From NCBI GenBank assembly GCA_035041965.1, contig JAPYMA010001814.1, forward strand, positions 171,747-235,746: a stretch of DNA of 64,000 bases. Reading direction: 5' to 3'. The notes beneath the pieces were generated by a model. That model was given only the letters and a program-made list of their open reading frames with translations. It was not told where the DNA came from and made no database searches. Every line of letters begins with the position of its first letter. Within the stretch, counting starts at the first letter, position 1. The stretch is from Anisakis pegreffii (Eukaryota; Nematoda; Chromadorea; Rhabditida; Anisakidae). Shown in pieces: positions 35,663 through 49,363 of the stretch. The position numbers were made by a program, and so were the translations under genes.

Positions 35663-37471
35663 CTGATCGATGAATTTCATTGCTTCAACTGTATACTTCT
35701 TATTGTGATGATGCAGTCAATTTTGTGAATCTGTAAGGAGTGATTCGTTTTCTGTTTTACTAGAACGCTAACGATATGTATGGAGTAAATAAACAATCTC
35801 ATCAAAATTATCTGAGTTATGTGAGAGAACAAGATATCACTAGTGTTTGAAAAATTTTCATTTGTCATTGGTTGTTACTGGATTAGGTTGCTTAATATGG
35901 AGAGCTTACAGAACACTTTAGTTAGAAGCGCAGGCCAGACCGCCACATAGGATTAGAGAGATGAATTTTCTCTCACTATCAGCCAAAATTCCGAAGACTA
36001 TAGCTGACGCATGTTCTCGGTAATCTTGTTCAGCAAACTCTTCCAGTCGACTGGAATTCTACTGTAGTTTCGAAAACATTTGTCATTCTCGCTCGAAAAA
36101 ATTTCCTGTTCTTTACAGTCATAACAACCAGCAAAAGCCATACTCATCTGGTCAATAAGAATTTTTTTTAGTGATTGCTGTGAATCCATATAGCAAATTT
36201 TCAGTTTTTTTCGTTAACGTGTTTCGAACATCTTCAAATAGCACATTCTGCATATCAGAAGAATAAATAATTCTCCATCATTGAAATGAATAAAAATTGA
36301 GAGAAATTCATTCAAATTATCAACGAATACCATCGAAATGAGTTAATTGGTTATAAATGAAATAATACGAAAAATGATTAGTACCACATGAAATTAGCCA
36401 ACAAATAACGAAAACAGGCAATAAAATATATGCAAAATTCAATCACATGTCCATTGGGAGCATTTATTCAATCGTCAAAAACGCAGTGTGCGTAACCCAT
36501 CAAGTCCTTCAAATGCGTTGCTCAAAAAGTGGTATCCACTGATTTTTCTTTCGTAAGATGAGGCAAGAAGTGACCAAAAGATACGAACGAATCAATACAA
36601 CATTCCGATAGATTTTTTGAAAAAATCAGAGACAGATTTTCTAGAAAGTAATAAAAGACAGGCGGAACATCTGTTCCAGTGTATGGAATGTGTGAATATG
36701 CGACGACAATAACGAAATATTTCACTGGTGATGAAATTTTTTATTTTCGCAATACTAAGCTTAGCGAAGAACAAGTAGGTGTTGAATTGTCAATGAACAC
36801 AAACACCGATTTTCGATTACTGCAATTCAATTCCATTGAAAAATAAAAGCAACGAGCTAAGTCAAAAAACAAAACGAACTGAAAAAGCATTGAAACAAAC
36901 GAAAATACATGAATATAATACATGCTACCAATCAACTGAAATTCAGTGAAATAAATACGAGCATTCAGCAAAATTCTAGTTCTTTCATAATGACAAATAC
37001 AATTCACATGAATGATCCCCCTACCAACCCTCCGAGATTCAAACCATCGCAAAAATTCCAACAGTTTCGTATGCTTCATAAGATGAAACAATCAAAAATT
37101 ATTCAGCTCAACGAAATGATTACAAAACGCATATAGAACAGATCAATATAACAAAAGGGTTACATTGTTATCAAATGATAACGAAACAAATTATTACTAC
37201 AAACTTTTTCCAAAAACACCATCCAATTAAATCCGTATTTTGCACAGTTATACATTCAAAAAGGAGTTATCAATTTATACATTCAAAAAGAAAAACAAAC
37301 ACAAAAAACAGATAAATAATTGACCGAACACACAGCCACCGCGCTTACAAGGGAAAGAAAGAAAGCAGAGTCATCACTGAAATCAAATAAAAATGGATGA
37401 AATACGTCAAATGTAGATTTCTTCTGGTTTCATTAATACTATTTTATTTTGCTACAGCATCATATCACTCA
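35663..37471. other. Convergent 3' region between K2P and RTF1
   Basis: The K2P gene (+) and RTF1 (-) end toward each other here. An AATAAA at about 35788-35793 serves the plus strand, and TTTATT at about 37443-37448 (AATAAA on minus) lies some 25 bp after the RTF1 stop. No other gene is recognised; the 116-codon minus frame at 36741-37091 has no supporting feature. Confidence 0.5.
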
Positions 37472-38923
37472 CTATATCAATCCCTTACGTCGTTTATAAT
37501 CCTCCAAACTTAACGGTCGTGATCCGCCACTGTTATTCATTACCGTCGATGAAGAGGTTGTCGAAAGAGTTGAATTATTTCTCGAACTTGCATCCACTGA
37601 ACCCACTGATGAAGTCGTAGAAGCGCTTTGGAGCGGTGCTAAAAAAGAATAAACTTTCAGCATTCAGATGATAGATTTAGGGGCACATTTTCGACTAAAG
37701 TACTGAAATACCACCACATTACTGATGATGACCACTTGACATAAATGCTGCGAAAAGAAGGATCACATAAAAGCGCTTACGAGGTAAGGCAATATCAATG
37801 TCAACGTCAAAGTTGTGAGCACTGAACAAATCGCGGACTGGATGCCGATTCTGATGTAATGATGCCATTTTTCCGTGATCTTTTGCAACTGCCTTGGTTG
37901 CAACTAGAGTGGGCTGTGTTTGTGGTATGTAAGCGGCTGCAAACAACAACAACGTTAAAAATATCAACAATAATGATGACAAAAGTAATCCAGCAAAAAA
38001 TTATGTAAATCACAGAAATGCTATTGAATAAAGCGAATGATCATCAAGACGTCGTGGATGAGATACGACTGAATTAAATCACATAATTTGGGAGCGTCAT
38101 TTAACAATCTTCTGTTTCTCTGATGTCAGCAAAACTTTCTCTGAACAACTGATAAACTCACCGTCAGGACTATCAGTAGCAGTAGCAGCAGCTTCAGGCG
38201 CCGAAGTGGCAACTTTGTCCCTATTCTTACGACAATTTGGCTGAAAACACAGCAAAGAGAAATTGACGAACTACGCACATGATCGAGCGTTCAGTCACTG
38301 AATGTAAATCAATGAACGCGATTCACGGAACGATTACCCTCATTCTTGCATTCTTTCGCGTGAAAGGGTCGTCCTGACTTGAGATATCCACGTGAACTTG
38401 TCCGCTGAGAATCGCATCTTTCATCACTTGTCGATTTCGCTGATTTATCCAACTTATACCACGAATTGACTCGGAACGGCGACGATCCTTTAGAAAAATA
38501 TCATTCAAAACAACTACATTATCAATAACTTTGATTTGATGATCAACAATGGCCAAAAATGATAAAATTACCAATAACGCAGGCTGAACATGCTAACATA
38601 TAAAACGTAACCATAGGTCTAAAGTACCCACTTTCCATTCACCTAACTGTACTTATCGATTTCAGTTCATTTCAGTGGGTGCTCACAAAAGAAATTCAAA
38701 ATATTATTAACAGTAAATGAAAATTGTGATGTTCTTAAAGTATATACATCAACAGAATGGGAGTAATTGATATATTTTCTTCAACAACAGCATCACGAAG
38801 ATTACAAACCGTCACATATAAGTGATGAAAACAAACCAATTCAGAAGCTCGACTTTCCAGTTCATCAATTTGACGTTGTAGTTCCTCAACTTCCTCATGA
38901 CGACCATACTGTTCAGCTTCTTC
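37472..38923 (-). CDS. RTF1: RTF1, Paf1-complex subunit: C-terminal exons only
   Basis: Five minus-strand exons join in phase: 38923-38837, 38487-38338, 38240-38162, 37936-37781 and 37638-37472. They give about 178 residues. The order matches the RTF1 C-terminal third: a charged coiled coil (EEAEQYGRHEEVEELQRQ then IDELESRASELD), the block SIRGISWINQRNR, DDPFTRKNARMR, a low-complexity A/T/P linker, HPVRDLFSAHNFDVDIDIAL, a Ser-rich spacer, and the hallmark ending SLEDYKRRKGLI. RTF1 acts in the nucleus with Paf1, Ctr9, Leo1 and Cdc73 on elongating RNA polymerase II and promotes H2B ubiquitination. The first exon has a good ATTTCAG acceptor, so more should lie to its right. Yet neither the Plus3 domain nor the histone-modification domain is visible on the minus strand up to 64 kb. 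The gene may be truncated here, or interrupted by a rearrangement or misjoin. Confidence 0.9.
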
Positions 38924-41900
38924 CTGAAATTTAATCTTTTTATAGTGCACTGCAATTAAAGACTCACACAATCGACACAGTCAAAATACCAACAAGTAAT
39001 CCTCAACATTCTCATGAGTGTGTTTATGACTATACGTATGGCTGCACCTAACTTTTGCTTATATCAATTTCCACTAATTAGTAATATTACATGAACACGT
39101 TCTACGCAACACTTCAATGAAAATTCCTTCAAAAGTTCCTCAGAACGAGATGGAATACAACTGCTCAGTGACTGCATTTGAATTTTGTTGAACTAAACTG
39201 CCCCTCCCTCCTCGATTTTTTTCGCTCGTGAGCAACACCGGATATAATCCACTTGTACTGTACAACCGGACGAGCAAATGTTAAATATATGGTGGAACTG
39301 CTTGATTTTTAAATTCTTCACAGCCGTCAACTCTCTTCTTACCTACAACTATTTTCAAAGTTTCCTTATCGATCTAATAAAATAAAATCTGCTCTGACCA
39401 GTCGCACAATGCCGACCGCTCACCTAGAGGCATCCTCGCAATACCGATTTAAAAAAAAACAAACGAATCCTTGAAGAAAAAGCCACGCAACGAATTGTTA
39501 CAAGAAAAATTATGCGCTACATAATCTGTTGCCTTGTTCAGCTCGTCGCATCTCATTGCGAGATGTTGCACTTATTATTACTACCTGAACTAAATGTTCT
39601 CTAATCGAATCACATCAAATGCCCTTCAACAATCACCAATTTTGTGATTTAACAAGTGAACGATGATGAATGCTGCCTATCGAATCGTGTTGCTGTTGGT
39701 GTTTCGGTTGCTGAGAGAAAAAAAAACGAACTATAGATAAAACAATTTCACCATCGCGTTTTTACTTTGTGTCTGCACATATAAATACAGAGAAAGGAAT
39801 ATAACCGCCGCACAACTTATTATGTTCATTAAACAACGCAAAACATAATGACACACTTAGATTGTTGCATAGACCGTCATAATACCAGTAACTTTGAACA
39901 TGATGAATATCAAGATATTTCTTCGGTGGTGGGAGTGCCGTTTTTTTCACTTGAATTGCAAATTATTTCTTAAGAACAATTTTACAATAATCACACTGCA
40001 AAAATACTAACTAACGTACATACCTGAACGCACAATTCATCTATTTCAGCGGTTAGACTGGAATTGAATTATCATTATTATTGTCGTTATTACCGTTATT
40101 ATTATTATTATTTTATCACTATCACCAGCAGTTCACACTCGCTGTGTGTGCTCATTTGCCCATCACAACAATAACCAATTTTGTTGTTATCGTTTCTTTA
40201 CAAACGCGCTCGTTTCCTCCTCATTACGCTCATTTAATGTTGCTCTTTTCTCGAAGAACTTTTCTCAAAATGATCGAATAGTGAATACGACTTTCAATTG
40301 ATTACTGGACCTCGCTAGTCTTCGATCACGCCATTGGAATTGAGAATAGGGCGACGATTTCTATCTCTTCGTAAAAAGACGCAATGGCTGCATTCTCAAG
40401 AAAGATTTCAGGCGTCCAAGCATGTCGCTTAAGATCACGTTGTCATCAAAACTCCTTACACAACCCAACTGTTCAGCATATTGCTTTTGATGACATATTC
40501 GTTGATTTTTGATGACACTAACGTTGACAATCGAAATTATAACTTCCAAAAAGTAAACAACATTCATTACCAGACTGCTGCTGTTGTGCGAGACTTATAT
40601 TGCTCAATTAATGACAAGACGAAAGATTTTTGCACTGTAATCATACTTCAGACCTTCACTAATTGATACTTCTTAATTTAGAGTCTATCAAACGAGATCG
40701 AACAGTCCATTGTGCTAGCTGCGTTCCTGTATCGAACCATATCAATAGCACTGAGATCGACCGATAAGATCAAGCTAAAGAAACTAGCGACGCTCGAGAA
40801 GAGATACGAAAACGAGAAATAATTTGATACCGCGAAAAGATACGAAAAGAATGGCACAATTCGAAGAAAGGCAAAAGGTTATCTTCAGACTTCAATTGAG
40901 ATTCTTTTTCATTTCATAAAACTTTATCATTCACTTTAAACTATCATCACGCAAGTCTAACGACTTAATTTCAGTTATAAATGTAATGATCACATAGAAT
41001 TTTGCATGTGTTAGGAAAAAATTTGAATTTCTAATTATACGTTATATCTGAATCAAAAGCACTTTAATGATCATTTGGCAACGACGGAAATTATATCCCG
41101 ATGAAAGGATGGAATAAATCGCTTCAGCTTACTGATATTCTGACGGATGATAATGACCATCAATAGGAGCTACCATAAAACACCATACGAAATCATTTCA
41201 TTATACAGCTACTGTGCAAGTAGAACATATATAAATACATTATATAATTACTGCATAAATGAGGATAAATAAGGATAAATAATAGGCATAAATAATGTAA
41301 CAAGTTGCGTAAATAGTTCGAAATGTAAATAAACACAATACAAGCAATATAATAATTGCGCATCCGCAAACAACGAACTCAATTCAATGACAGTTCAAAT
41401 CAATGTAATTATCACTTAATAGAACGCATAAATGCATAACTCATTTCAACTAATTATGCTATTTCCGCTAATCATCACCTATTATTCCATCCTACTAGGT
41501 CGTTCCATGTTCGATCTCATCTCACTGTAATCAGAATACACCAAAAATTCCAATTGTATGCTCATATTCAGCTGTGAAAATGAACTATTTCACAAGTACG
41601 ACCTGTTCTTACGTTGTTTATCTAATTTTCAATGGTCCGTTTTGTGAACAAAACAATTCTCCTAAAAATGAGATAAAATAAAAAATATCTAAACAGAAAG
41701 ACGATTGGTAAATTACGTTATCTTAAATAAATCATTAAATAAATATTCCTCAACAAATCAGTTGAGGTCGATCTCTAGTAATCTCCGATTTGAATACACA
41801 TTTATTAAGTTTCCGTTCTCGTTCGCCTCGGTTTATCAACTGTCAATGATAAAATTTACTTACATATTCGTAAAAAATGTGTCTCATCAACACCCTCCTC

Positions 41901-44900
41901 CCCTATTACTACTACTGTACCAATCAATCAAAAATCATCCTTGTGATTATGATAGAAATGGTTACATGGCTGCAGTGGTACGGCCAGAATTTTTCCCAAG
42001 AGGGATGGCGAGGAAGGGAGTCATAGAATGGTCTAGTCAACAAAAATAATTGCTAATTTTATTTTTTCTTCCTTCTCCCTCTGTTCCCTTCTCATTCCAT
42101 CTTCATTTTCTCTCATTTTTCAACCTCCAGAGGGGGAAGGGGCACCACTCCGATACCCCCTCCCTTGGGTACATAACTAGATGGTTGAGTCGTGTCATGT
42201 TATATTATCTGCTCTGCTATAAAATATATGCTCTTATTCAATTTATATGGTGATTCTGCATTGACAATACCACACAATAGGTATTCACGATAAATTCAGC
42301 AGCATCAGACTATCTGAATCAAAAGAATTTCTGTTGAATCAATCATTAGCTTTTTTTTTCATTTCTTCGTCATTTCAGTATTATATTAATATTGTTATTA
42401 GCAACACTTATTTTACATCTTACAAGCTTCAACGATATTTTCCTACTTACATGAATAATACTTTTCATTTGCATTATACCACTTACATGAATAACGAACG
42501 ATTTCATTCAATTCGAACAAACAGATCCACATTTTTATGGAATTCTTCAACAATTAATTCTATTCTTTTAGAAAAATTTGCTTACTTGAAATGTCTTAAT
42601 GCTCCGCCTTTAACAAAATTTCATTTCATTCACTACAAAACTCATATTCCATTCGATTTCATCAAATACTACTAACAATCGCTCGCCTATCAAGTAATCA
42701 TCAATTTTTTGCGTTATAAAATTTCGATATCCTCAATTCTTTATGATAGCATCAAATCTAATATCGTTTCCTTGCAACGCTGCTAAGACCAGAAACTTTC
42801 GATCTAATCGGATCACTTGATGATCACAGTGAAACTTTTTAAAACCATTTAAAATCTTTTATAGTGATACTAAACTTAGTGAAATTAAACTTTATAATTA
42901 TAGTGAAACCTAAACTTAACGAATATGAACCTTTTAACAACTATTACATATCGCAACCAATATTCCCTGAATCCGCAACTAGGAACTGGAAATTGATTGC
43001 ATCATCGATAATGTTTTGATGTATCGAGTTGTCATAATTACATTAAGAAATGCCTCAATCAGCACTTCAAGGCATAATCTAATTACACGTAAATGTTCTT
43101 TCCAAGAATGAAATCGCTCTTAGATCTTATGACCACCATAATGATCTCCGAATGACTCTCACTTTAATGACACACCGAAAATGGCTCATAAAACAACAAC
43201 TTTCCATCCATTAGGAATTACTCTCATTCCTAAACCCATTGGAAACTTCTTTTCGATACATTCCGAATTCGAACCACTTGTACATCGCTTCCGCAACCGT
43301 TTATAATTTATTGGGGTTATTTTTGACAACGGCTTTGTTTTATGACAAATGTGTTGTGTTGCGGTATTGTCTGTGGTGATCATGGCGAATAATCGAGAGG
43401 GAAGATAAACCCAAATTGAACAAGAACAATAACAACGCAAGATGTAAGACGAAGGCCTTGTGATGAATTCAATGGCAAATTGGTGCTGCTGCTGGTATTG
43501 TTGTCACTGATTTATAGACAAAAACAATAACAATACAAACAAAAACAGTCAAGGAAGACAAGTTATGTGAACGAATGAATGAATGCTATGAATTGAGAAG
43601 AAATGGCAACGATGGCAGAACGAGATTTTCGCTCTTCGCCCGTCGTTTACATTCCAATGCCACACCTCGGTAGCATTCACTATTCGTTTCATCATTAGCA
43701 GTTGCTTGCTTGCTTCAAACACCGACCGACCTGCTTGATACCGAAGAATCGTTCCGAGACAATCATAAATAAACAATCCTTTACAATCACTATTATTACG
43801 ATTAGGAATGCGATGCCTTGTAGCTACTGTTACTTCAATGCTTACATTTGAACGTAAAAACTACTGAAGATCAACGTCATTTCGGAATACTCATTTTCAA
43901 CTGAAAAATTTGTTCCGAAGAAAACGAATGAAACTGCTGATTTTTGGAATCATTTTAAATCATGATTCATTTTATGAATTCATCGAATTCAACCCACTTT
44001 TTTTTCGTTGTTCTCAAATGGTTACTTCAAAACGTTACAAATCATCATCACTACATATATAATAATCACTTTTCACTGAAACCATTTATCATTTTCTTCT
44101 CTTCATCAGTATTATCCATAAAACCTCTCAGTTCATAAAACTTTTTGTTGATGTACTCAGAGAAATGTAACTGACTCCTTGTCGACTTGATAACATCATT
44201 TGCGCAGCAATTAAATTGATTTCGTTCGCGGTTTTCGCGATATAATTTGTTTTCGAACGATTTAATTACACCTCCGATTAGTGCTCCATTCGCTAAATGA
44301 TATTGCTAGACTTGAACCTCAACGCCATCATGAACTAGTTAAGAAAATTACGCAGCAAAAGCTGTGCACGCTCTGTGTTATCGCTGAATCATTCCAATGA
44401 ATTTCACTAGCTGTTGTCAGCTTCCTCATAGATTATCACTTGCTCTTTAAAATTCTAGTATGATAAAGAGCTCTTCGAAACCATTTTAACAGAGTTTCTT
44501 GTGCGCAGCTTTTCAGTGTCCGGTACTTCATTTCAAAATTTATAGTAAAGTTTGCTGAAAAGATTTTTTTCTGTTGTTGATAGATCGTAAGATGCTATAT
44601 TTATCATCGATATGATATTACAATACGAAAACACAATGCATACAATGCAGTTAGGAGTTTTATTGTTTGTCATATGCTATTTGAATTTGACTATGAAGTT
44701 GTTCAACTCAAAATAATCAAATCTTGTTTTGATTCATTTCAACTGCTTATAAACATCAACAACTGACTAGTTCATGCATTCATATAGACTATGGAAATTT
44801 TGGCGATTTCTCTTCTCGTGTCTCACCTGTTCGTCAATTCATTTATATTCTGATCTACCGCTTTTATTCAGTAGAAATAATCATTTTCTTTACTTTCTCA

Positions 44901-45356
44901 CTACTACCAATATTCAAAAAAGAATCAATTTTTTTCAGCATTTAATCTTATTTTGTGCATTAATCCTTGTACAGTTCATCTAATCCTTATTGTTAACATA
45001 TCGAATTTTTCATTTTCGAGATCTTTTGATTCGTTGATATGTCAGCAAATAACCGCAAAGCTTAACACATTCAAACTTGCACGATTTTCACGTGGGCTGC
45101 ACATCGCTTCGCTCATAGTTCCCTCATAAATTCATTTTTCAAACAAGCGTTGCACCACATCCCACCTACGCCCGCACATATATTACTGATCAGATTGTCA
45201 TGAAGCTCATCGATAATAAACATTTCATAATTGCCTGCTCATATCGTGAAACATAAATTACGAGAAAATAATGCGGAAAAAAATCATTGCACTGAAGTGT
45301 AGATGCAAAAAATACAAATATTTGTGTGCTCTGTTCATTTGACTTTACGTGCGCAG
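38924..45356. other. Stretch between RTF1 and UNC-73 without recognised gene
   Basis: This 6.4 kb should contain upstream exons of RTF1 on the minus strand and of UNC-73 on the plus strand, but neither is seen. The only exon-like pieces are 40682-40822 (+, listed separately) and weaker ones: 41950-42049 (+, MAAVVRPEFFPRGMARKG, no clear acceptor), 42134-42253 (+, after a CTCCAG acceptor), and 39073-39195 (-, SRSEELLKEFSLKCC before a GTAGAA). None matches a family. An ATT-rich simple tract lies at 40072-40121. Confidence 0.45.
40682..40822 (+). CDS. Exon-like segment, terminal, unknown product
   Basis: After an AATTTAG acceptor the plus strand reads 46 codons to TAA in phase 0. The sequence runs SLSNEIEQSIVLAAFLYRTI, then a basic helix-like tail (KIKLKKLATLEKRYENEK). 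It is clearly richer in GC than its flanks and looks like the last exon of a small helical protein. No upstream exon or family was recognised, so it may also be a relic. Confidence 0.3.
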   Translation, partial: SLSNEIEQSIVLAAFLYRTISIALRSTDKIKLKKLATLEKRYENEK

Positions 45357-48300
45357 AGAAAGCGATCGGTGATGTTCAGGCAAACGGTGAAAACGCAAAC
45401 GAACTGAATTCATTTATCGTAAATGATGAATGGTTGCTGATAAATTGCTATGAAATGGAATCGATGCAAATCAAACCGAACGGATTTCACTGAATGAGAC
45501 ATTTTAATTGCTTGTTGGTGTATTCCTACGTACTCGGATGTGACCAATTTCCGGTTGTCACACAACCCATCTATCATATTTACCACACCACTCGCATACA
45601 ACCAGAGCTGCTACCTGATACTTTCAGTTCTACCATTGCCACACTACTCCACAAACACACTGTCTATCCCATCTGTTCATCAAAACACTGCTTGAACGAA
45701 CCATCCGACAAAATCCTATGGCAAACATTCACGAATATTCAAATATACACCAATATCATCATTTATTTGCTATAAGTTCATCTTCTAGTATTCTATATCG
45801 ATAGCATCTAGCTGGAATATTCGAGTTTTTCTTTTCAGATTACCAAATCTTCTCAATTAAGTTATGTTTTTCTATAATATCACCTTTTTTTACTGAAAGC
45901 TATCGTTGACACGACTGTTTCCTCAGTCAGATCCAATCGTCTTCAGAATCTCTTGTATTGAAAGAGTAATCAAGAGTTTTTGCGATGTGCAATGTTCAAA
46001 TCGAGGTTCCGTGGTGATTCAAACGCGCTGTATTTTTTAGTCATACCATAACACAGTTTCGCTGAAGACTGGACATAAATCATCGAATAATTATTCTAAA
46101 TGACACACACACACACACATTTCTTCATCAATGACTTAAATTTAACAAAAATCACTAATAAATTTCAGCACTATCTGTAGTTGATCTATTCATCTATATC
46201 GTTACTGCAAGCAAATGACACTAATAAAAGTGTAAATTTGCGACAAGATATGTCTGTCTATGAAGTGTTATCTGACAACCTTCGATTATACTTCTGGAAA
46301 TAGATGAACCGTTAGGTGTTATTCTAAGATGTGCATGTGCATGTGTATGTGTGTATGCATGCAATATGACCTAACCTAAGTTCACGGACATTTTCCAACA
46401 AATTGCACAGATATATAATAGTATAGCACATCGCACAACCCCAAAAATAAAAAACCAAACACAGAAATAGTCTTCAATAATTTTCTTCTCCTTAAATAAC
46501 GATCAATTCATTCACATCGCAATGACTGATCGTCTTTTGAATCCACTACTCTCAACAACGTTACATCAACGAACGCTTCTAGTTTTTCATTTTCTCAAGC
46601 TTTCTTACACGTCGTCCTACCGCAATCTCTGCCCCAAAATTAGGCTGTCTCTAATCCGCGAAACGCGAAGTATCAGCTGACATTTTCACATTTCCAGTGA
46701 TTATTCCACGGTACTGATGCGACCTCACTAGAAATTACATGTGAAAACCGATACACGCATCTGCATGACATTCGTTCTTTATTATGTAGCATCCAACTTA
46801 GTGAATTAGTCTTCTATAAGAGATTCGGTTTAAAACTAGTTAAGTTCCAGCAGCTAAAAGATGCTAATGAAGAAATGACCTCCAATGTATAGTGTACAAA
46901 ATATTCATTGCACACTTGGAAATTCGTGTAGTGAATATGCGAAATCGAAATGAGAATACAGAAAATACTACTAGTGAAATGAAACAAAATCAGGTTGAGA
47001 AATGGAAACAGAAGAAGGAGTAAGAATACGAATAGAACAGGTTTGTCTCGAAACTGGTGACGGCTTGTTTTGGAATGTGTTGTTAGAGCACAGTGACGGT
47101 TTGATGATGATGTTACAGTTGATATTTGTACGGGGTTATCTATCTTTGCATGTTTCTTTCCGTATATTCTTCATATACACATATCGATGAAGAATTCGTG
47201 TATGTGATTCAGCCACAAGTATCATCACATCAGTTTAATCCTTATCTTGCCAACACTCCATCCATTACCACTCATATTGCCCACTATGCAAAACTTCTAT
47301 CCAGCAATATACCATAAGTTTTATAACTTAAAATTACGCAGTTTTACGCCTTTAAAATATCACGTTATGTAGCCTTTTATTCGAAACATCAAAATTCATT
47401 GTTATTTCTTAACTCTCACTTTCTTCCCTCGAAGGTGTGACACCTTTATCACCTTTAAAACAAATGTTTATTTTGATCTGTCACCATCGTTATTATTGTT
47501 ATTATTATAATTATCATTATTATCACTATTGCTATTCGTATGATTATTATTGTTGGTATTATTATTATTATTATTGCTGTCGTTACCACGATCATGACTG
47601 CAAACTTATTAAACCCGTTAATCCGTACACTACATGAAATCTCCATTATAAGTTTCGACCTTGTTTACAATCCCCTTTGCCACCTCCCTCTTTCTCTATT
47701 TCGCCAATTTTGATAAATTTCATTCCTCGATCAAGAATGAACCCCGATTATTAATTTCTTCTCCCTTAAATCATGTTTTTCAATGGCTCCTCAACGCATT
47801 CATTCAAAATTTTACAAATGTCAAGTATGCGCTATTGGAAAATCTATTCAATACACATTTTCCAATCGTTTCGATTGATTATTGCTGAATAAGACTACGA
47901 GCTACGATATATTTAGAACTTCTGACAACTCAATATTCGCCTTAGACGGGTACACATCTAGGCTTTCCTCATTTCGGATTTGTTTCAGATGCTTAAAGCC
48001 GAAGAGTCAAACGAACGAGCACCGAACGAGCAGCCAGCAGAGAGTGCCATCGAGATTGAACAGGTCGAAGCTGAAGAAGTGGGTCCGCAGTCGCCACCAG
48101 TTTATGAAACACCTGCACCATCAAGGTTATTTACTGTGTAAACTAAATGACTAATGCTTAAATAATTGCCCCAATCAATACAAAGTCACACTTCATTTAT
48201 TTTCTCAGAACTCAAACATAATTTGATCTTTCTGAATTGCTGCTCATAAAAATTTTTCTCAATTCTAACCATCAGTTTAAAATTCAAAACACTTCAGTCC

Positions 48301-49264
48301 AAACGTCCAACAACAACTTCAACAACAACAACCACAACCAAAACGTCGACGACCAATGAATATGACCACAAAAATTCAAATAATACCCGATAACCGGCAA
48401 GGTCAACTCAACACCGTTTTTCTGGCCACCGTTCCTGGTGTACTCAAAATCGCCGAAATCGTAAGTTGTTGCTCAACTGACACCATTGCCGAATGGAAAA
48501 AAGCAGTAAGAAGTGACTTTTTTAATGGCGATTGTTTTGTTCAAATGAAATTAATTTGGTATTATACTTACAGTTCATGTATAATGAATTGTAGAAACTC
48601 TATGATGTTATTACGATGCTTTCCGTCTTGTACTTCGTTCGTTACGTGTTATTGCTTTGGTCCATATTGATGGCTTCCAGTAATTTTGAGTTTGAATTAA
48701 TTCAATAATTATGATGAAGGAAACATCCGAAAGGTTTCAACTGAAATGGCTAATGCTCGTTGGAAGTAATCCGTTATTACCGGGTATTAAATTATTCTCA
48801 GTTGTTAATTTTTGAACCATTTTATTGGTGGTGGAAGTTTGTCGACACATCTAAGCATCTCTCCCATCCACGCAGTTCTTTTCGAATGAGTGGATTCGTT
48901 GAGTTGATTACGTGTTTGTATTTGAACGGATGTGATATTTGTATTCATCCATTATTTTTAACTCGACAGTTCATCGCTGTAATCTCGAGCGGGTGAACTT
49001 TTAGCAGCTTTTTGAAGGGGAGCAGGCGAACAAGAGAGAAATTAAAGCAAAAAGGTTTGTTTCGCGAGGATTGGCAATAACAGAGTTGATAGAAACGCAT
49101 TTTGGATTTTGTAAGGTTAAGTTGTTATTCATCGATTGCGTATGTCATAATGATATGCAATTGTCGATTGGTTAGGAGGGCTATTGAACACAATTATTGA
49201 CTGCAATCATGACAGTGATATATAATTGCATAGTGGATATTTATTGTTGAAGGTCCAACTGATG

Positions 49265-49363
<99 letters not shown>

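Noticed and set aside
35221..35680. Minus-strand frames of 69-93 codons over the last K2P exon
   Set aside because: They are shadows of the acidic C-terminal exon of the channel on the plus strand.
47437..47646. Tyr-rich plus-strand and Ile-rich minus-strand frames
   Set aside because: Explained by the ATT-rich simple tract.
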